Positions 15,890 to 23,757 of a DNA stretch of 33,668 nt are shown one piece after another; the first letter of the stretch is position 1, and the number at the start of each line of letters is the position of its first letter. Under the pieces are notes generated by a model. The model searched no databases, had not been told where the DNA came from, and worked only from the letters and a program-made list of their open reading frames with translations. The DNA is from Luteolibacter sp. Lineage in GTDB: Bacteria > Verrucomicrobiota > Verrucomicrobiia > Verrucomicrobiales > Akkermansiaceae. The translations under genes were made by a program, and so were the position numbers. The stretch lies in assembly GCA_030696085.1 (NCBI GenBank), contig JAUYNL010000109.1, positions 1 to 33,668 on the forward strand, in the 5' to 3' direction.

Positions 15890-17605
15890 CTACAGTTCCT
15901 CATTCAGGATCTCGCGGGCGCGAATCAGGGCATCATCGAAATGCGCCACGAGGTTCTGCCTGCCGATGATCTTGACGAATCCCGCCTTGCGCAGCATGTC
16001 GAGCGGCTGGCGGTGCAGGCCGCTGAGAATCACGGTTCCACGGTGATTCTGGAATCGCTCGATCACGCTCTCCAGGGCGTTGAGCGCGGTGGCATCCATG
16101 GCGGAAACCAGGTGCAGCCGCAGGATGAGCACTTTCGGGAGTTTTTCGACGCGCTCGATGGCATCCTCCATCTTCTCGGCCGCGCCGAAGAGGAAGGGGC
16201 CGAAAATTCGATAGACCAGCACATCCTCCGGGATCTCCTTGCCGGAAACGAGCTGCTCCGGGGATTCCAACACATCGGACTCGAACACCTGTGAGACTTC
16301 CGTGGTGTCCGAGACACGCTTGATGAACAGCATTGCGGCGAGCACCATGCCCACCTCCACGGCGATCACGAGATCGAAGATCACGGTGAGAGCGAAGGTG
16401 GTGAGCAGCACCACGGCATCGCTCAGCGGCATCAGGCGCAGGCGCTTCATTTCATGCCACTCGCCCATGCGCAGGGCCACGAAGACCAGCACGGCGGACA
16501 TGGCCGCCATCGGCACAAAGGCCGCCCATTTCGCGAAGAGCAGGATGATTCCCAACAAAGTTAGCGAATGCACGATACCGGAGACCGGCGAGCGGCCGCC
16601 GTTGTTCACATTGGCGGAGGTGCGGGCAATGGCGCCGGTGGCGGGCAGGCCGCCGAAGAATGGGCAGAAGATATTGGCCAGGCCCTGGGCCACTAGCTCG
16701 GTGTTGCTATCGTGGCGGTCGCTGGTCAGCCCGTCCGCCACCACGGCGGAAAGCAGCGACTCGATGGCGCCTAACAAGGCGATGGCGGTGGCTGGCCCGA
16801 TGAGGTCGCGCATCATCGCCCAGTCGATATGCGGCCATGTGACGGCAGGCAGGCCGGAGGGAATCGCCGCGCTGCCGAACTTCGAACCGATGGTGGAAAT
16901 GCCGAGGCTTTCCTGCCAGCCGAAGGCGGCGACGAGCGCCGTGGCACCGAGCATGGCGACGATGGATCCGGGCACGCGTTTCAAGCCGAGCTTCGGCCAG
17001 AACACGATCACCGTCAGACATCCCAGCGCGAGAATGAGCGTGGGCAAGTTGATATCTCCCAGATGCGCGCCCAGCCAGTGCAGCCGCTCGGCGAATTCCC
17101 GCGGCGCGGGCTCGCTGGTGTGGATGCCGAGGAAATCGCCGGATTGCGTGGCCATGATCGCCACGGCAATGCCGGTGGTGAAGCCACTGGTAACCGGCCA
17201 GGGGATGTACTTGATGAGCGATCCCATTTTCGCCAGTCCCATGATCACGAGAATCACACCCGCCATCACCGTTGCCATCATCAGGCCGGCATAACCGTGC
17301 TTTTCGATGATGAGCAGGATGATGGGAATGAACGCCGCGGTAGGCCCGCCAATCTGCACGCGGCTGCCACCGAAGACGGAGATGAGGAAGCCAGCGATAA
17401 TGGCGGTGAAAATCCCGAGCGCGGGTGCCGGAAACGGGGTCTCCGCGCCGGCCGGCACACTGGCGATGCCGAGTGCGAGCGCCAAGGGCAGCGCGATCAT
17501 GCCGACGGTGAGTCCCGCCATGATATCGTTTCCAAGGTCCGCGCGGCTATAGTTTCCGCTGAACACCTCCAACAAGCGCGGTTTGAACATCAACCGCGCC
17601 AGCAT
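15890..17605 (-). CDS. SulP-family inorganic anion transporter with STAS domain
   Basis: The ATG at 17605 gives 571 residues and is preceded by a purine-rich site (GGGAGG, nine bases upstream). The longer open frame back to 17773 is Arg/Pro-rich and unlikely. After 'YSRADLGNDIMAGLTVGMIA' there are about a dozen hydrophobic segments up to residue 420. They include 'FLISVFGGSRVQIGGPTAAF', the conserved SulP signature, and 'FFGGLPATGAIARTSANVN'. Residues about 440-560 form the cytoplasmic STAS domain ('PKVLILRLHLVSAMDATAL'). SulP proteins carry sulfate, bicarbonate or other anions by proton or sodium symport or exchange. The ion cannot be read from sequence. Confidence 0.93.
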   Translation of the reverse strand: MLARLMFKPRLLEVFSGNYSRADLGNDIMAGLTVGMIALPLALALGIASVPAGAETPFPAPALGIFTAIIAGFLISVFGGSRVQIGGPTAAFIPIILLIIEKHGYAGLMMATVMAGVILVIMGLAKMGSLIKYIPWPVTSGFTTGIAVAIMATQSGDFLGIHTSEPAPREFAERLHWLGAHLGDINLPTLILALGCLTVIVFWPKLGLKRVPGSIVAMLGATALVAAFGWQESLGISTIGSKFGSAAIPSGLPAVTWPHIDWAMMRDLIGPATAIALLGAIESLLSAVVADGLTSDRHDSNTELVAQGLANIFCPFFGGLPATGAIARTSANVNNGGRSPVSGIVHSLTLLGIILLFAKWAAFVPMAAMSAVLVFVALRMGEWHEMKRLRLMPLSDAVVLLTTFALTVIFDLVIAVEVGMVLAAMLFIKRVSDTTEVSQVFESDVLESPEQLVSGKEIPEDVLVYRIFGPFLFGAAEKMEDAIERVEKLPKVLILRLHLVSAMDATALNALESVIERFQNHRGTVILSGLHRQPLDMLRKAGFVKIIGRQNLVAHFDDALIRAREILNEEL

Positions 17606-17663
17606 GCTCCTTTTCCTCCCTTTCTGCATCCGCAAGCTCCTTGTCCGTCGTTTTCTGGCGGGC

Positions 17664-17680
17664 GGGCGGAGACTCCGCCC
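17664..17680. repeat. GC-rich palindrome between sulP and ispD
   Basis: GGGCGGA pairs with TCCGCCC across a three-base loop GAC. It lies in the divergent gap between the SulP start (17605) and ispD (17780). Half-sites of the GCGGAG/CTCCGC type recur at 19694-19716. It may be a REP-like interspersed palindrome. Confidence 0.4.
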
Positions 17681-17779
17681 CCGCGCCCGGAGATTCAAGA
17701 GAAATCCCGCCAGCGCATCACTTGCCGCTTCCCCGGATGCGCAGCCGCCTGCTAAGAACGACGCGCAAGCCACCCCGTC

Positions 17780-18463
17780 ATGCCGACCTCACTCCCCCAC
17801 CCTCCCTGCACCGCGATCATTGTCGCGGCGGGATCCAGCCGTCGCATGGGGTTCGACAAACTGTCGGCACATCTGGGCGGCGTGCCGGTGCTGCGGCGCA
17901 CGCTGGAAATGTTTCTTGCGGCGGAAACCATCGGTTCGGTGGTGATCGTTTGTCCCGGGGATCGCTGGCGTTTGTTAGACGGCGTGGATTTCATCAAACC
18001 CGTGACGCGTGTGGACGGCGGCGCGGATCGCCAGGATTCGGTGGCGCATGGACTTGCGGCGCTGAATGCTCGATTTGTCGCCGTCCATGATGGTGCGCGC
18101 CCCTTGATTTCACCACAGGATATCGATGCCTGCGTGGCAACGGCCATGAAACACCGGGCAGCGACTCTCGCACGTCGCGCGACGGAGACGATGAAGCGCG
18201 CCGATGAAAACGACTTCTGCACGGAATCCGTAAGCCGGGAAAACCTCTGGTGCATGGAAACCCCGCAGGTGTTCGAGACCGCCCTGCTGCGCGATGCCTA
18301 TCAGCTTGTTAGCTCGCGCGGACTGCTGGTGACCGACGAGGTTTCCGCCGTCCAGCAAACCGGCGCGAAGGTGAAATTCGTGGAGTCCCGGCATCCGAAT
18401 TTCAAAATCACCACGGCGGCGGATCTCGCGCTGGCGGAGGGTTTGCTGAAACAAAACTCATGA
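17780..18463 (+). CDS. ispD: 2-C-methyl-D-erythritol 4-phosphate cytidylyltransferase IspD
   Basis: IspD couples CTP to methylerythritol phosphate, the third step of the MEP route to isoprenoids. The 227-residue length is typical. Family motifs are in order: the CTP-binding 'AIIVAAGSSRRMGFDKL' (about 12-28), the 'ADRQDSVAHGL' segment, 'FVAVHDGARPLIS' (about 108-120), 'ENLWCMETPQVF' and the C-terminal 'NFKITTAADLALAE' with the substrate-binding Lys. The stop overlaps the next ATG by four bases, so it is coupled to the M16 peptidase gene. The ATG at 17780 lies at the left edge of the divergent gap with sulP. Confidence 0.95.
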   Translation: MPTSLPHPPCTAIIVAAGSSRRMGFDKLSAHLGGVPVLRRTLEMFLAAETIGSVVIVCPGDRWRLLDGVDFIKPVTRVDGGADRQDSVAHGLAALNARFVAVHDGARPLISPQDIDACVATAMKHRAATLARRATETMKRADENDFCTESVSRENLWCMETPQVFETALLRDAYQLVSSRGLLVTDEVSAVQQTGAKVKFVESRHPNFKITTAADLALAEGLLKQNS

Positions 18464-19695
18464 GCAAGGCGGTTTACGAATGGCGGCGGATTCCCAATGG
18501 CCCGCGGCTGGCGGTGGCCACGGTGGCGGACTCGGAGTGCGCGGCGCTCTCCATCCACATTCCGGCCGGAAGCCGCGATGAGGACGGCCTGCCCGCGGGG
18601 CTGGCGCATTTTGTCGAGCACATGGTCTTCAAGGGCACGGATCGCCGCAGCGCGCGGGACTTGAGCCTGGATATCGAAAACGCCGGCGGCCAGATCAACG
18701 CCTGCACCTCCGAGGATCAGACGGTTTACGAAGGCCGCGGTGAGGCGGAACTGCTTCCACTTCTGGCGGATGTGCTCTCCGACATGGTCTGGCACGCGAC
18801 TTTTCCAGAGTCCGAAATCCAACTCGAGCGCGAGGTGATCGGCGAGGAAATCACGATGTATCGCGAATCGCCGGCCGACCACATCGGCGACCTGATCTCC
18901 AAAGCGGTGTGGGACGCGCATCCGCTCGGCAATCCCATCTCAGGCTCCCTGGAATCCATCACGGCCATCGATCGGACACACCTGCTGAAATTCCGCGAGC
19001 GCCATCATTTCCGCAATGATCTGGTGATCTCCGCCGCCGGCCCCTTCACACTGGACGAGGTGATGCATGTCCTCACCGCGCATCTGCCGGGCGGCTTCCG
19101 CGACGGGCGGGCCTGCCTGCCCTTTGATCGCACGCAAGACGCGCCGAACCACCTAACGGAGACTCGCGAGACCGACCAGCTCCAACTCTCGCTGGCCTGG
19201 CACACGCCCGGCCGCCATGCGGAGGCGCGCCACGCGTTGCGGCTGCTCAGCCTGATGCTGGGAGAAACCGCCAGCTCGCGCCTGTTTCTCGAACTGCGCG
19301 AGGAACGCGGGCTATGCTATCAGATCAGCAGCGATGTGACCTTGTTTCATGAAACCGGAGCCTTCGAGATCAATGCCGGCCTCGATCCCGAGTCCCGTGA
19401 GGAGGCGCTCGCCTGCATCCACCGGGAAATCAAGGACCTGCTAACGAACGGTCCGCGCCCCGGAGAACTCGAGCGCGCCAAGCGCCTGGCCATCGCCCAG
19501 AGCAAGCTCGCCTTCGAATCCACCGCCGCCCACGCCGCATGGGCGGGAGAAGGCGTGCTCGACTTCGGCCGCATCCCGCCACACGCGGAATGGCGCGACC
19601 GCATGCTCGCCGTGACCGGGGCCGAGGTGCAATCCATCGCCCGCGGAATTTTCCAGAACCAACAACCCGCCATCGCCGAGATCGGTCCGCTGTAG
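18460..19695 (+). CDS. M16-family zinc metallopeptidase (pitrilysin-like)
   Basis: This 411-residue protein carries the inverted zinc motif HxxEH at His50-Phe-Val-Glu53-His54, in 'GLAHFVEHMVFKGTDRRSA'. The downstream third ligand region is 'LEREVIGEEITMYRESP'. The C-terminal half has the usual 'LMLGETASSRLFLELREERG' followed by 'LCYQISS', the M16_C signature. There is no signal peptide, so it is probably cytoplasmic. It resembles processing-peptidase-beta-type bacterial homologues such as YmxG. The start overlaps ispD by four bases. Confidence 0.93.
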   Translation: MSKAVYEWRRIPNGPRLAVATVADSECAALSIHIPAGSRDEDGLPAGLAHFVEHMVFKGTDRRSARDLSLDIENAGGQINACTSEDQTVYEGRGEAELLPLLADVLSDMVWHATFPESEIQLEREVIGEEITMYRESPADHIGDLISKAVWDAHPLGNPISGSLESITAIDRTHLLKFRERHHFRNDLVISAAGPFTLDEVMHVLTAHLPGGFRDGRACLPFDRTQDAPNHLTETRETDQLQLSLAWHTPGRHAEARHALRLLSLMLGETASSRLFLELREERGLCYQISSDVTLFHETGAFEINAGLDPESREEALACIHREIKDLLTNGPRPGELERAKRLAIAQSKLAFESTAAHAAWAGEGVLDFGRIPPHAEWRDRMLAVTGAEVQSIARGIFQNQQPAIAEIGPL

Positions 19696-19716
19696 CGGAG
19701 GGGCTGAAGCTCCGCT
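19694..19716. repeat. Intergenic hairpin after the M16 peptidase gene
   Basis: AGCGGAG pairs perfectly with CTCCGCT across a nine-base loop GGGCTGAAG. It overlaps the stop region and is followed by a tandem GCATACC repeat rather than a T tract. It could act as a weak terminator, or belong to the same palindrome class as the element at 17664. Confidence 0.4.
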
Positions 19717-19744
19717 TCCCGCATACCGCATACCGCACTCTCCC

Positions 19745-20464
19745 ATGCCCTTCCAACCCTTCAGTCGTGAGCATCTGGTGACCGTGACCATCGGCGCGAT
19801 GGCGGTGGCGGCGCTGATTCTGGCGGGCAAACGGGGTGGCAACGGCCGCTTGTTGGCGACCGCCTTGCTGGCGTTCCTGAACCTGAGCGCCTATCCGCTC
19901 AACCAGGCCGCGTGGCTGTCGCTCGGCAAGCCGCTGGCGCTGGAGAACATCCTGCCGCTCCATTTGTGCGACATCGCCGCGATGACCGCGGGCTTCGCGC
20001 TGATCACCAAACGCCCGATTCTCTGTGCGCTCACCTATTTCTGGGGCCTTGCCGCGACGTTCCAGGCGCTGCTCACTCCGGCCATCGGCATCGGCTTCCC
20101 GGCCTGGCCGTTCATCACGTTTTTCATCCAGCACTTCGCCATCGTCGCCGCCGCGCTCTACCTGCCACTCGTCGAGGGCTGGCGGCCCAAAACGCCGCTG
20201 TGGAAAAGCCCGCTGGAAGTCTATGGCTGGTCGATCGCCTATCTCGTGTTCGCACTTTCGATCAACTTCCTGCTAGATACGAATTTCGGTTTCGCCACGC
20301 GCCCGCCGGACAATCCGAGCCTCATCGATCACCTCGGCCCGTGGCCATGGTATCTGCTGTGGATGCAGCTCATCGCCATCCTGGTGTTCCTGCTGCTGGC
20401 ACTGCCGCTGCGCGGGAGCGGGGAGAGAAAAGGTAAGAGCCAAGAGCTAGAGAAACGAGGCTAA
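19745..20464 (+). CDS. TIGR02206 (YwaF-like) integral membrane protein
   Basis: This 239-residue protein has about seven hydrophobic helices, beginning 'LVTVTIGAMAVAALILAG'. The conserved block 'ENILPLHLCDIAAMTAGFAL' (about 63-82), then 'YFWGLAATFQALLTPAIG' and the late 'NFLLDTNFGFATRPP' match the TIGR02206/YwaF family of uncharacterised membrane proteins. A short charged tail ends the protein. It converges on the phosphorylase gene with 31 bases between. The biochemical role of this family is not known to me. Confidence 0.85.
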   Translation: MPFQPFSREHLVTVTIGAMAVAALILAGKRGGNGRLLATALLAFLNLSAYPLNQAAWLSLGKPLALENILPLHLCDIAAMTAGFALITKRPILCALTYFWGLAATFQALLTPAIGIGFPAWPFITFFIQHFAIVAAALYLPLVEGWRPKTPLWKSPLEVYGWSIAYLVFALSINFLLDTNFGFATRPPDNPSLIDHLGPWPWYLLWMQLIAILVFLLLALPLRGSGERKGKSQELEKRG

Positions 20465-20495
20465 AGCCTTTATCCCTGCGCTCTACGCACTTCGC

Positions 20496-22160
20496 TCATG
20501 CCTCGTAGATCTTCTTGTAATACTCTTCGGCCATGCGATCGGCATCAAAAAATGGAACCACGTCGTTCATCGAGTTGAAGACGATTTCACTCCATTCGTC
20601 CGGGCGGTCGTAATAGGTCGGGAGGACCTTTTCATTGAGCAGTTGATAGAAACCGAGCAGGTCCTCGCGGTCGCGGTCCTCGGGACTGAGATCCGGATGC
20701 GCGGGCGGAATGATGAACGAGTTTTCGCCATCCTTTGCGAATTCGCAGACCCAGCCGTCGTAGGTGGAGAGGTTCACGGAGGCGTTCATGGCGGCGGACA
20801 TGCCGGAGGTTCCGGATGCCTCGCGGGTGACGACCGGATTGTTGAGCCAGATGTCGGAGCCGTTTTTGAGGAAGCGCGAGAGTTCGAGTTCGTAACCCAC
20901 GAGCACGGTGGCGTTCGGAAAATCACGGGTGATGTGGATCAGATGGTTGAAGGTTTCGAGTGCGTTGTAATCGAAGGGATAGGGCTTCCCGGCCCAGATC
21001 ATCTGCACCGGGTATTTGATGTTATTGAGCATCTCGCGGAACAATTTGATGTCGCGTGTGATGAGGTCCGGGCGCTTGTATCCGGCAAAGCGGCGCGCCC
21101 AGACGATCGTCAGCACATCGGGCTTGAAAAGTTTCCCGGTCTGGTCGGCCACCACGCGGAACAGACGCTCCTTGAGCTCCCGCTTGCGGTGGCGCAGTTC
21201 CACGGCGTCGTGGCTGGCGCGGGCGTGTTCGAGTCCATGGTCGGCCCAGTATTTCTTGTTCTGGGCATTGGTGATGTGGGTGATCTCGCAGATTCCGGGA
21301 TATTCCCTCCACATTTGGCGGGAAACCTCGCCATGAAGTTTGGACACGCCGTTGGCGATGCGGGCGAGACGCAGCGCTGCGAGTGAATGGTTGAATACGT
21401 CGCCCTCAATGCCGGTGATTTGGCGGATCTCCGCCTCGGGCACCCCGCCGAAGAACGAGAAATCGCGCAGTAAATTGAAGTCATGCCGCTCGTTTCCGGC
21501 CTCCTCGGGTGTATGGGTGGTGAACACCAGGCGCTTCTTCACCTCCTCCACACTATGGTGCTTCTCGTAAAGATGGAAGGCGGCGGAGAGCCCGTGCGCC
21601 TCGTTGAGATGCCAGACCTCCGGGTCCACGCCCAGTTCATCGAGCAGTCGCGCACCGCCGGCCCCAAGAATGATGTATTGGGCGATCCGGCGGAGGTGAT
21701 CCTGATCGTAGAGCCGGTGGGTGATCGCGCGGGAAAGGCTGTCGTTTTCCTCGACATCGGTGCTGAGGAAAAACATCGGCACCGTGCCGAAGATGTCCCC
21801 CGGCAGAAACATCGCCTTCACCCAGACCGGGTGGTCGTGCACCGGAACGGTGAACCGGATGCCGGTGTCCTGCAGGAAGGCGTATTCCTTCTTGCGGAAC
21901 TGGATTGCCAGCTCGCGATCCTCGCCGCGGGCCTGGTTGTAGTAGCCGTAGGTCCAGAGAATGCCGATGCCGCAGAGGTTCTGTTTCAAATCCGCCGCCG
22001 AGCGCATGTGGGAGCCGGCGAGGAAACCGAGGCCGCCGGAATAAACCTTGAAACTTTGGTCGATGGCGAACTCGCAGGAAAAATAAACGGCGCTTTTCCC
22101 GTATTTCGGGTCGATATTGTAGTGGTGCGTGAACGGTTTTGGAAGAAATGACGATGCCAT
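20496..22160 (-). CDS. glgP: GT35-type alpha-glucan phosphorylase homologue with altered PLP-lysine site
   Basis: This 554-residue protein matches the short TIGR02094 alpha-glucan phosphorylase type. Motifs in order are 'AVYFSCEFAIDQSF', 'VYSGGLGFLAGSHMRSAADL', 'WHLNEAHGLSAAFHLYEKHH', 'VFTTHTPEEAGNERHDF', 'VWARRFAGYKRPDLITRDI' and 'NNPVVTREASGTSGMSAAMN'. The residue after Gly-Met in the last motif is Ser455. In classical phosphorylases this position is the Lys that binds pyridoxal phosphate (GNMK, or GMK in short forms). The related Bacteroidota branch, as I remember it, also varies here. It should act on cytoplasmic storage glucan, but phosphorolytic activity is uncertain. The start at 22160 has no clear Shine-Dalgarno site. 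Confidence 0.85.
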   Translation of the reverse strand: MASSFLPKPFTHHYNIDPKYGKSAVYFSCEFAIDQSFKVYSGGLGFLAGSHMRSAADLKQNLCGIGILWTYGYYNQARGEDRELAIQFRKKEYAFLQDTGIRFTVPVHDHPVWVKAMFLPGDIFGTVPMFFLSTDVEENDSLSRAITHRLYDQDHLRRIAQYIILGAGGARLLDELGVDPEVWHLNEAHGLSAAFHLYEKHHSVEEVKKRLVFTTHTPEEAGNERHDFNLLRDFSFFGGVPEAEIRQITGIEGDVFNHSLAALRLARIANGVSKLHGEVSRQMWREYPGICEITHITNAQNKKYWADHGLEHARASHDAVELRHRKRELKERLFRVVADQTGKLFKPDVLTIVWARRFAGYKRPDLITRDIKLFREMLNNIKYPVQMIWAGKPYPFDYNALETFNHLIHITRDFPNATVLVGYELELSRFLKNGSDIWLNNPVVTREASGTSGMSAAMNASVNLSTYDGWVCEFAKDGENSFIIPPAHPDLSPEDRDREDLLGFYQLLNEKVLPTYYDRPDEWSEIVFNSMNDVVPFFDADRMAEEYYKKIYEA

Positions 22161-22434
22161 GATGTTTTGGGTGCAAGGGAATGAGAGGGCCGAGCCCCAG
22201 CAGGATTGAACATGGGGCCGGACCTTGTAAAGAGGCGGGAAATTGGAGAATGGCCGCGCACTTGTCCAGCACTGCGCGTCCCTATCGCCGGATTTTTGCC
22301 AGGTTTCCCGGATTTAGCGGGCCGCACCGGACTTTCGCAGGGAGCGGCAGAAATTTCTCCGAATGCCGCGAAAACGAGGTTGCAATCGACGATTCCGCGT
22401 GTTGTTCTCCGCCCGGCCGCAAGGTCACCGTGCT

Positions 22435-22521
22435 GCGCGCGTGGCGGAATTGGTAGACGCGCTAGATTCAGGTTCTAGTAGGGGCAACCCTGTGGAGGTT
22501 CGAGTCCTCTCGTGCGCACCA
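22435..22521 (+). tRNA. tRNA-Leu (anticodon CAG)
   Basis: This class II tRNA has 87 nucleotides including encoded CCA. The acceptor is GCGCGCG with CGTGCGC (one G-T pair). The D arm is GCGGAATTGGTAGACGC, and the anticodon stem CTAGA/TCTAG encloses TTCAGGT, so the anticodon is CAG. A long variable arm AGGGGCAACCCT follows, then the T arm GGAGG/CCTCT with loop TTCGAGT. The discriminator is A. A strong terminator follows. It marks the left edge of the accessory region. Confidence 0.96.
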
Positions 22522-22541
22522 TATTCGAAATCAACAACTTA

Positions 22542-22566
22542 GGGAGCCAATAAGGCTCCCTTTTTT
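22542..22566 (+). terminator. Rho-independent terminator of tRNA-Leu
   Basis: GGGAGCC and GGCTCCC form a perfect seven-base-pair stem around loop AATAA, immediately followed by six T residues. This is a textbook intrinsic terminator 20 bases after the tRNA. Confidence 0.92.
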
Positions 22567-22759
22567 GCGTTCCAGAAGCCACTTTCGGCCATTCTTCGGC
22601 CACTTTTTCAGGCCCTTGCGATTTTGGGAGCGCAGAACGTCGAAGTTCCCCGCCCCTGCCTTCAAGCGGGCGAGTTCCCAATCTTCAGTTGGAAAATTGG
22701 TGCCGAGCCTTTCGTTCCGACCGCTTTCCGCGCGCTTGCGTGTGTCTCCGTTCGAGGAG

Positions 22760-23005
22760 ATCTCCATTGTTGCCCGCCGCAGCAAGGATCAGGTTCTCAC
22801 CACCGGCGGAAAGCGCGTCAAGGATACTGGTCCAGGCTTGGACCTCGTCAGCATCTACAGGGAGATCAGGGCCGAGGCTGAAGTTGTAAGGATCGTTAGA
22901 GCCAGTCTCGATGACGTCTTGAACTCGACGTAGGATTTCGAAAGCGTGGACGTCATTGTCGGTGCCATCGTCCACTCCGAGAAACCTGAAAACGATCAAT
23001 TGAGC
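22760..23005 (-). pseudogene. Fragment of an S8 subtilisin-like peptidase (IetS-like relic)
   Basis: On the minus strand about 80 codons read 'FRFLGVDDGTDNDVHAFEIL', 'YNFSLGPDLPVDADEVQAWT' and 'GENLILAAAGNNGD'. This closely resembles the middle of S8 peptidases of the kind paired with AAA ATPases, where the block 'NLSLGP.LP..D.EVHAWT' precedes the oxyanion-hole 'GN'. The catalytic Asp, His and Ser segments are absent and similarity stops abruptly on both sides. It is therefore a truncated gene remnant, not a working enzyme. The pairing with AAA ATPases in the IetAS defence system is known. That this piece came from such a system is inference. Confidence 0.5.
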
Positions 23006-23056
23006 CGTAAAGGCGGCGAGGCGCATTGTTAAGGGGTCCCACATTAATGCGACAAT

Positions 23057-23103
23057 GACTGTTAATCACTAGGTCGTTGGTTCGATCCCAACCGCCGGAG
23101 CCA
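23057..23103 (+). other. 3' fragment of a tRNA-Asn (GTT) gene, probable attachment-site scar
   Basis: The sequence from 23057 carries an anticodon loop CTGTTAA (anticodon GTT) and then the 3' half of the anticodon stem. A complete T arm follows (GTTGG, loop TTCGATC, CCAAC), then a seven-base acceptor 3' strand CGCCGGA, discriminator G (as in tRNA-Asn) and CCA. No D arm or 5' acceptor strand precedes it, so it cannot make a tRNA. Such 3' fragments form when an element integrates at a tRNA gene. The intact copy is not in this window. Confidence 0.75.
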
Positions 23104-23153
23104 TCTTTCCCTTGTATTTAAAGGGATTTTTGGAAGAGCGATATGCACAGATA

Positions 23154-23164
23154 GGAACGGAATT
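23154..23164 (+). repeat. 11-base element shared with the tRNA-Val flank (copy 2)
   Basis: GGAACGGAATT occurs here, 51 bases after the tRNA-Asn fragment, and at 14856-14866, 52 bases after tRNA-Val. The nearly equal distance from two tRNA 3' ends is the reason for listing it. Confidence 0.4.
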
Positions 23165-23295
23165 CCTCAAATATGCACGCTTGAGCATCGAAAAGTTGCA
23201 CCAAAGTTGCACCGCTGGCCTCCCGGATGAGGCGTTTACTGCTCAGGGCGGCTGTTCCATGCACCCGCAGACGAAGAGGAGAAAAGCCGAAGGGC

Positions 23296-23581
23296 TATGA
23301 AAAGGCGCGATTTCTCTCTCCGGGAAAGTCGGTGGAAATGGTGATGGTGGCAGCAGGAATCCCAAGCTTGGGATGTTCTCGGGTGTTTGACGCTACCGAT
23401 GTTTGTCGGGATTCGGCCCGAGAGGCTCAGGAGATGGACCAAAGGTTTCGAGGCTCCGAATCGTCTTTGGGAGCACATCGAGAACGAACATGTCTCCATC
23501 AACGTGGAATTGGGCAAGACCGGAAGCGGGCACTGGATACAAAAGTTCCAGTCGCCTTGGTGCACAGGCTCGAGTTTCTGA
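23296..23581 (+). pseudogene. Frameshifted fragment of a tyrosine recombinase (integrase)
   Basis: One frame reads 'FLSPGKSVEMVMVAAGIP', resembling the '.Lt.eE...ll.aA' helix at the start of integrase catalytic domains. After a shift near 23350-23365 another frame reads 'QAWDVLGCLTLPMFVGIRPE', then 'RLWEHIENEHVSINVELGKT'. The 'FVGIRPxxLRRW...LWEHI' pattern is the box I region around the first catalytic Arg of integrases ('FaGlRpgEl..L.W..i'). The frame stops at 23581, well before the HxxR and Tyr boxes, so the gene is dead. It lies 200 bases from the tRNA-Asn scar, as expected for a decayed island integrase. Confidence 0.45.
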
Positions 23582-23719
23582 GAAAAAAGAAGGGGGAAAC
23601 ATCACTCCTCCGGGTGAATGGAGTTCTTTTTGGGTGATACGGTTCACTTCCGGATCGTTTTATTTCAGGGTAATTGGCAACAATCTTGAAATTTTGTCTT
23701 AATTTACCTGACCGCGTTA

Positions 23720-23749
23720 TTGACAGTCAAGGGTGTGTATGCTTTTAAT
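23720..23749 (+). promoter_or_regulatory. Sigma70-type promoter of the island
   Basis: TTGACA at 23720-23725 is a perfect -35 box, and TTTAAT at 23744-23749 matches the -10 consensus at five of six positions, with an 18-base spacer. The surroundings are AT-rich compared with the chromosome. It points at the small gene at 23758 and the HTH gene at 24014. The start codon at 23758 would lie almost on the transcription start, giving a nearly leaderless message. Confidence 0.5.
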
Positions 23750-23757
23750 GTCTCTGC

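Noticed and set aside
3180..19450. Frequent GTTAG/CTAAC words (often as a TTA-Gly codon pair) across the chromosomal part
   Set aside because: I estimated the expected number of this five-mer on both strands at this base composition, and it is about what I count. There is no clear enrichment.
22475..22785. Minus-strand frames next to tRNA-Leu that might be an integrase tail
   Set aside because: The composition (Trp-Pro-Lys, Glu-Glu) is suggestive, but no integrase catalytic motif can be seen and one frame reads through the tRNA.
23112..23300. 62-codon plus-strand frame after the tRNA-Asn fragment
   Set aside because: It has no independent support. Only its Gly-Thr-Glu part is of interest, as the shared 11-mer.
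23227..23637. Plus-strand frame of 136 codons in the scar region
   Set aside because: Only a short piece resembles integrase, and the similarity continues in another frame. It is treated as a pseudogene instead of a gene.
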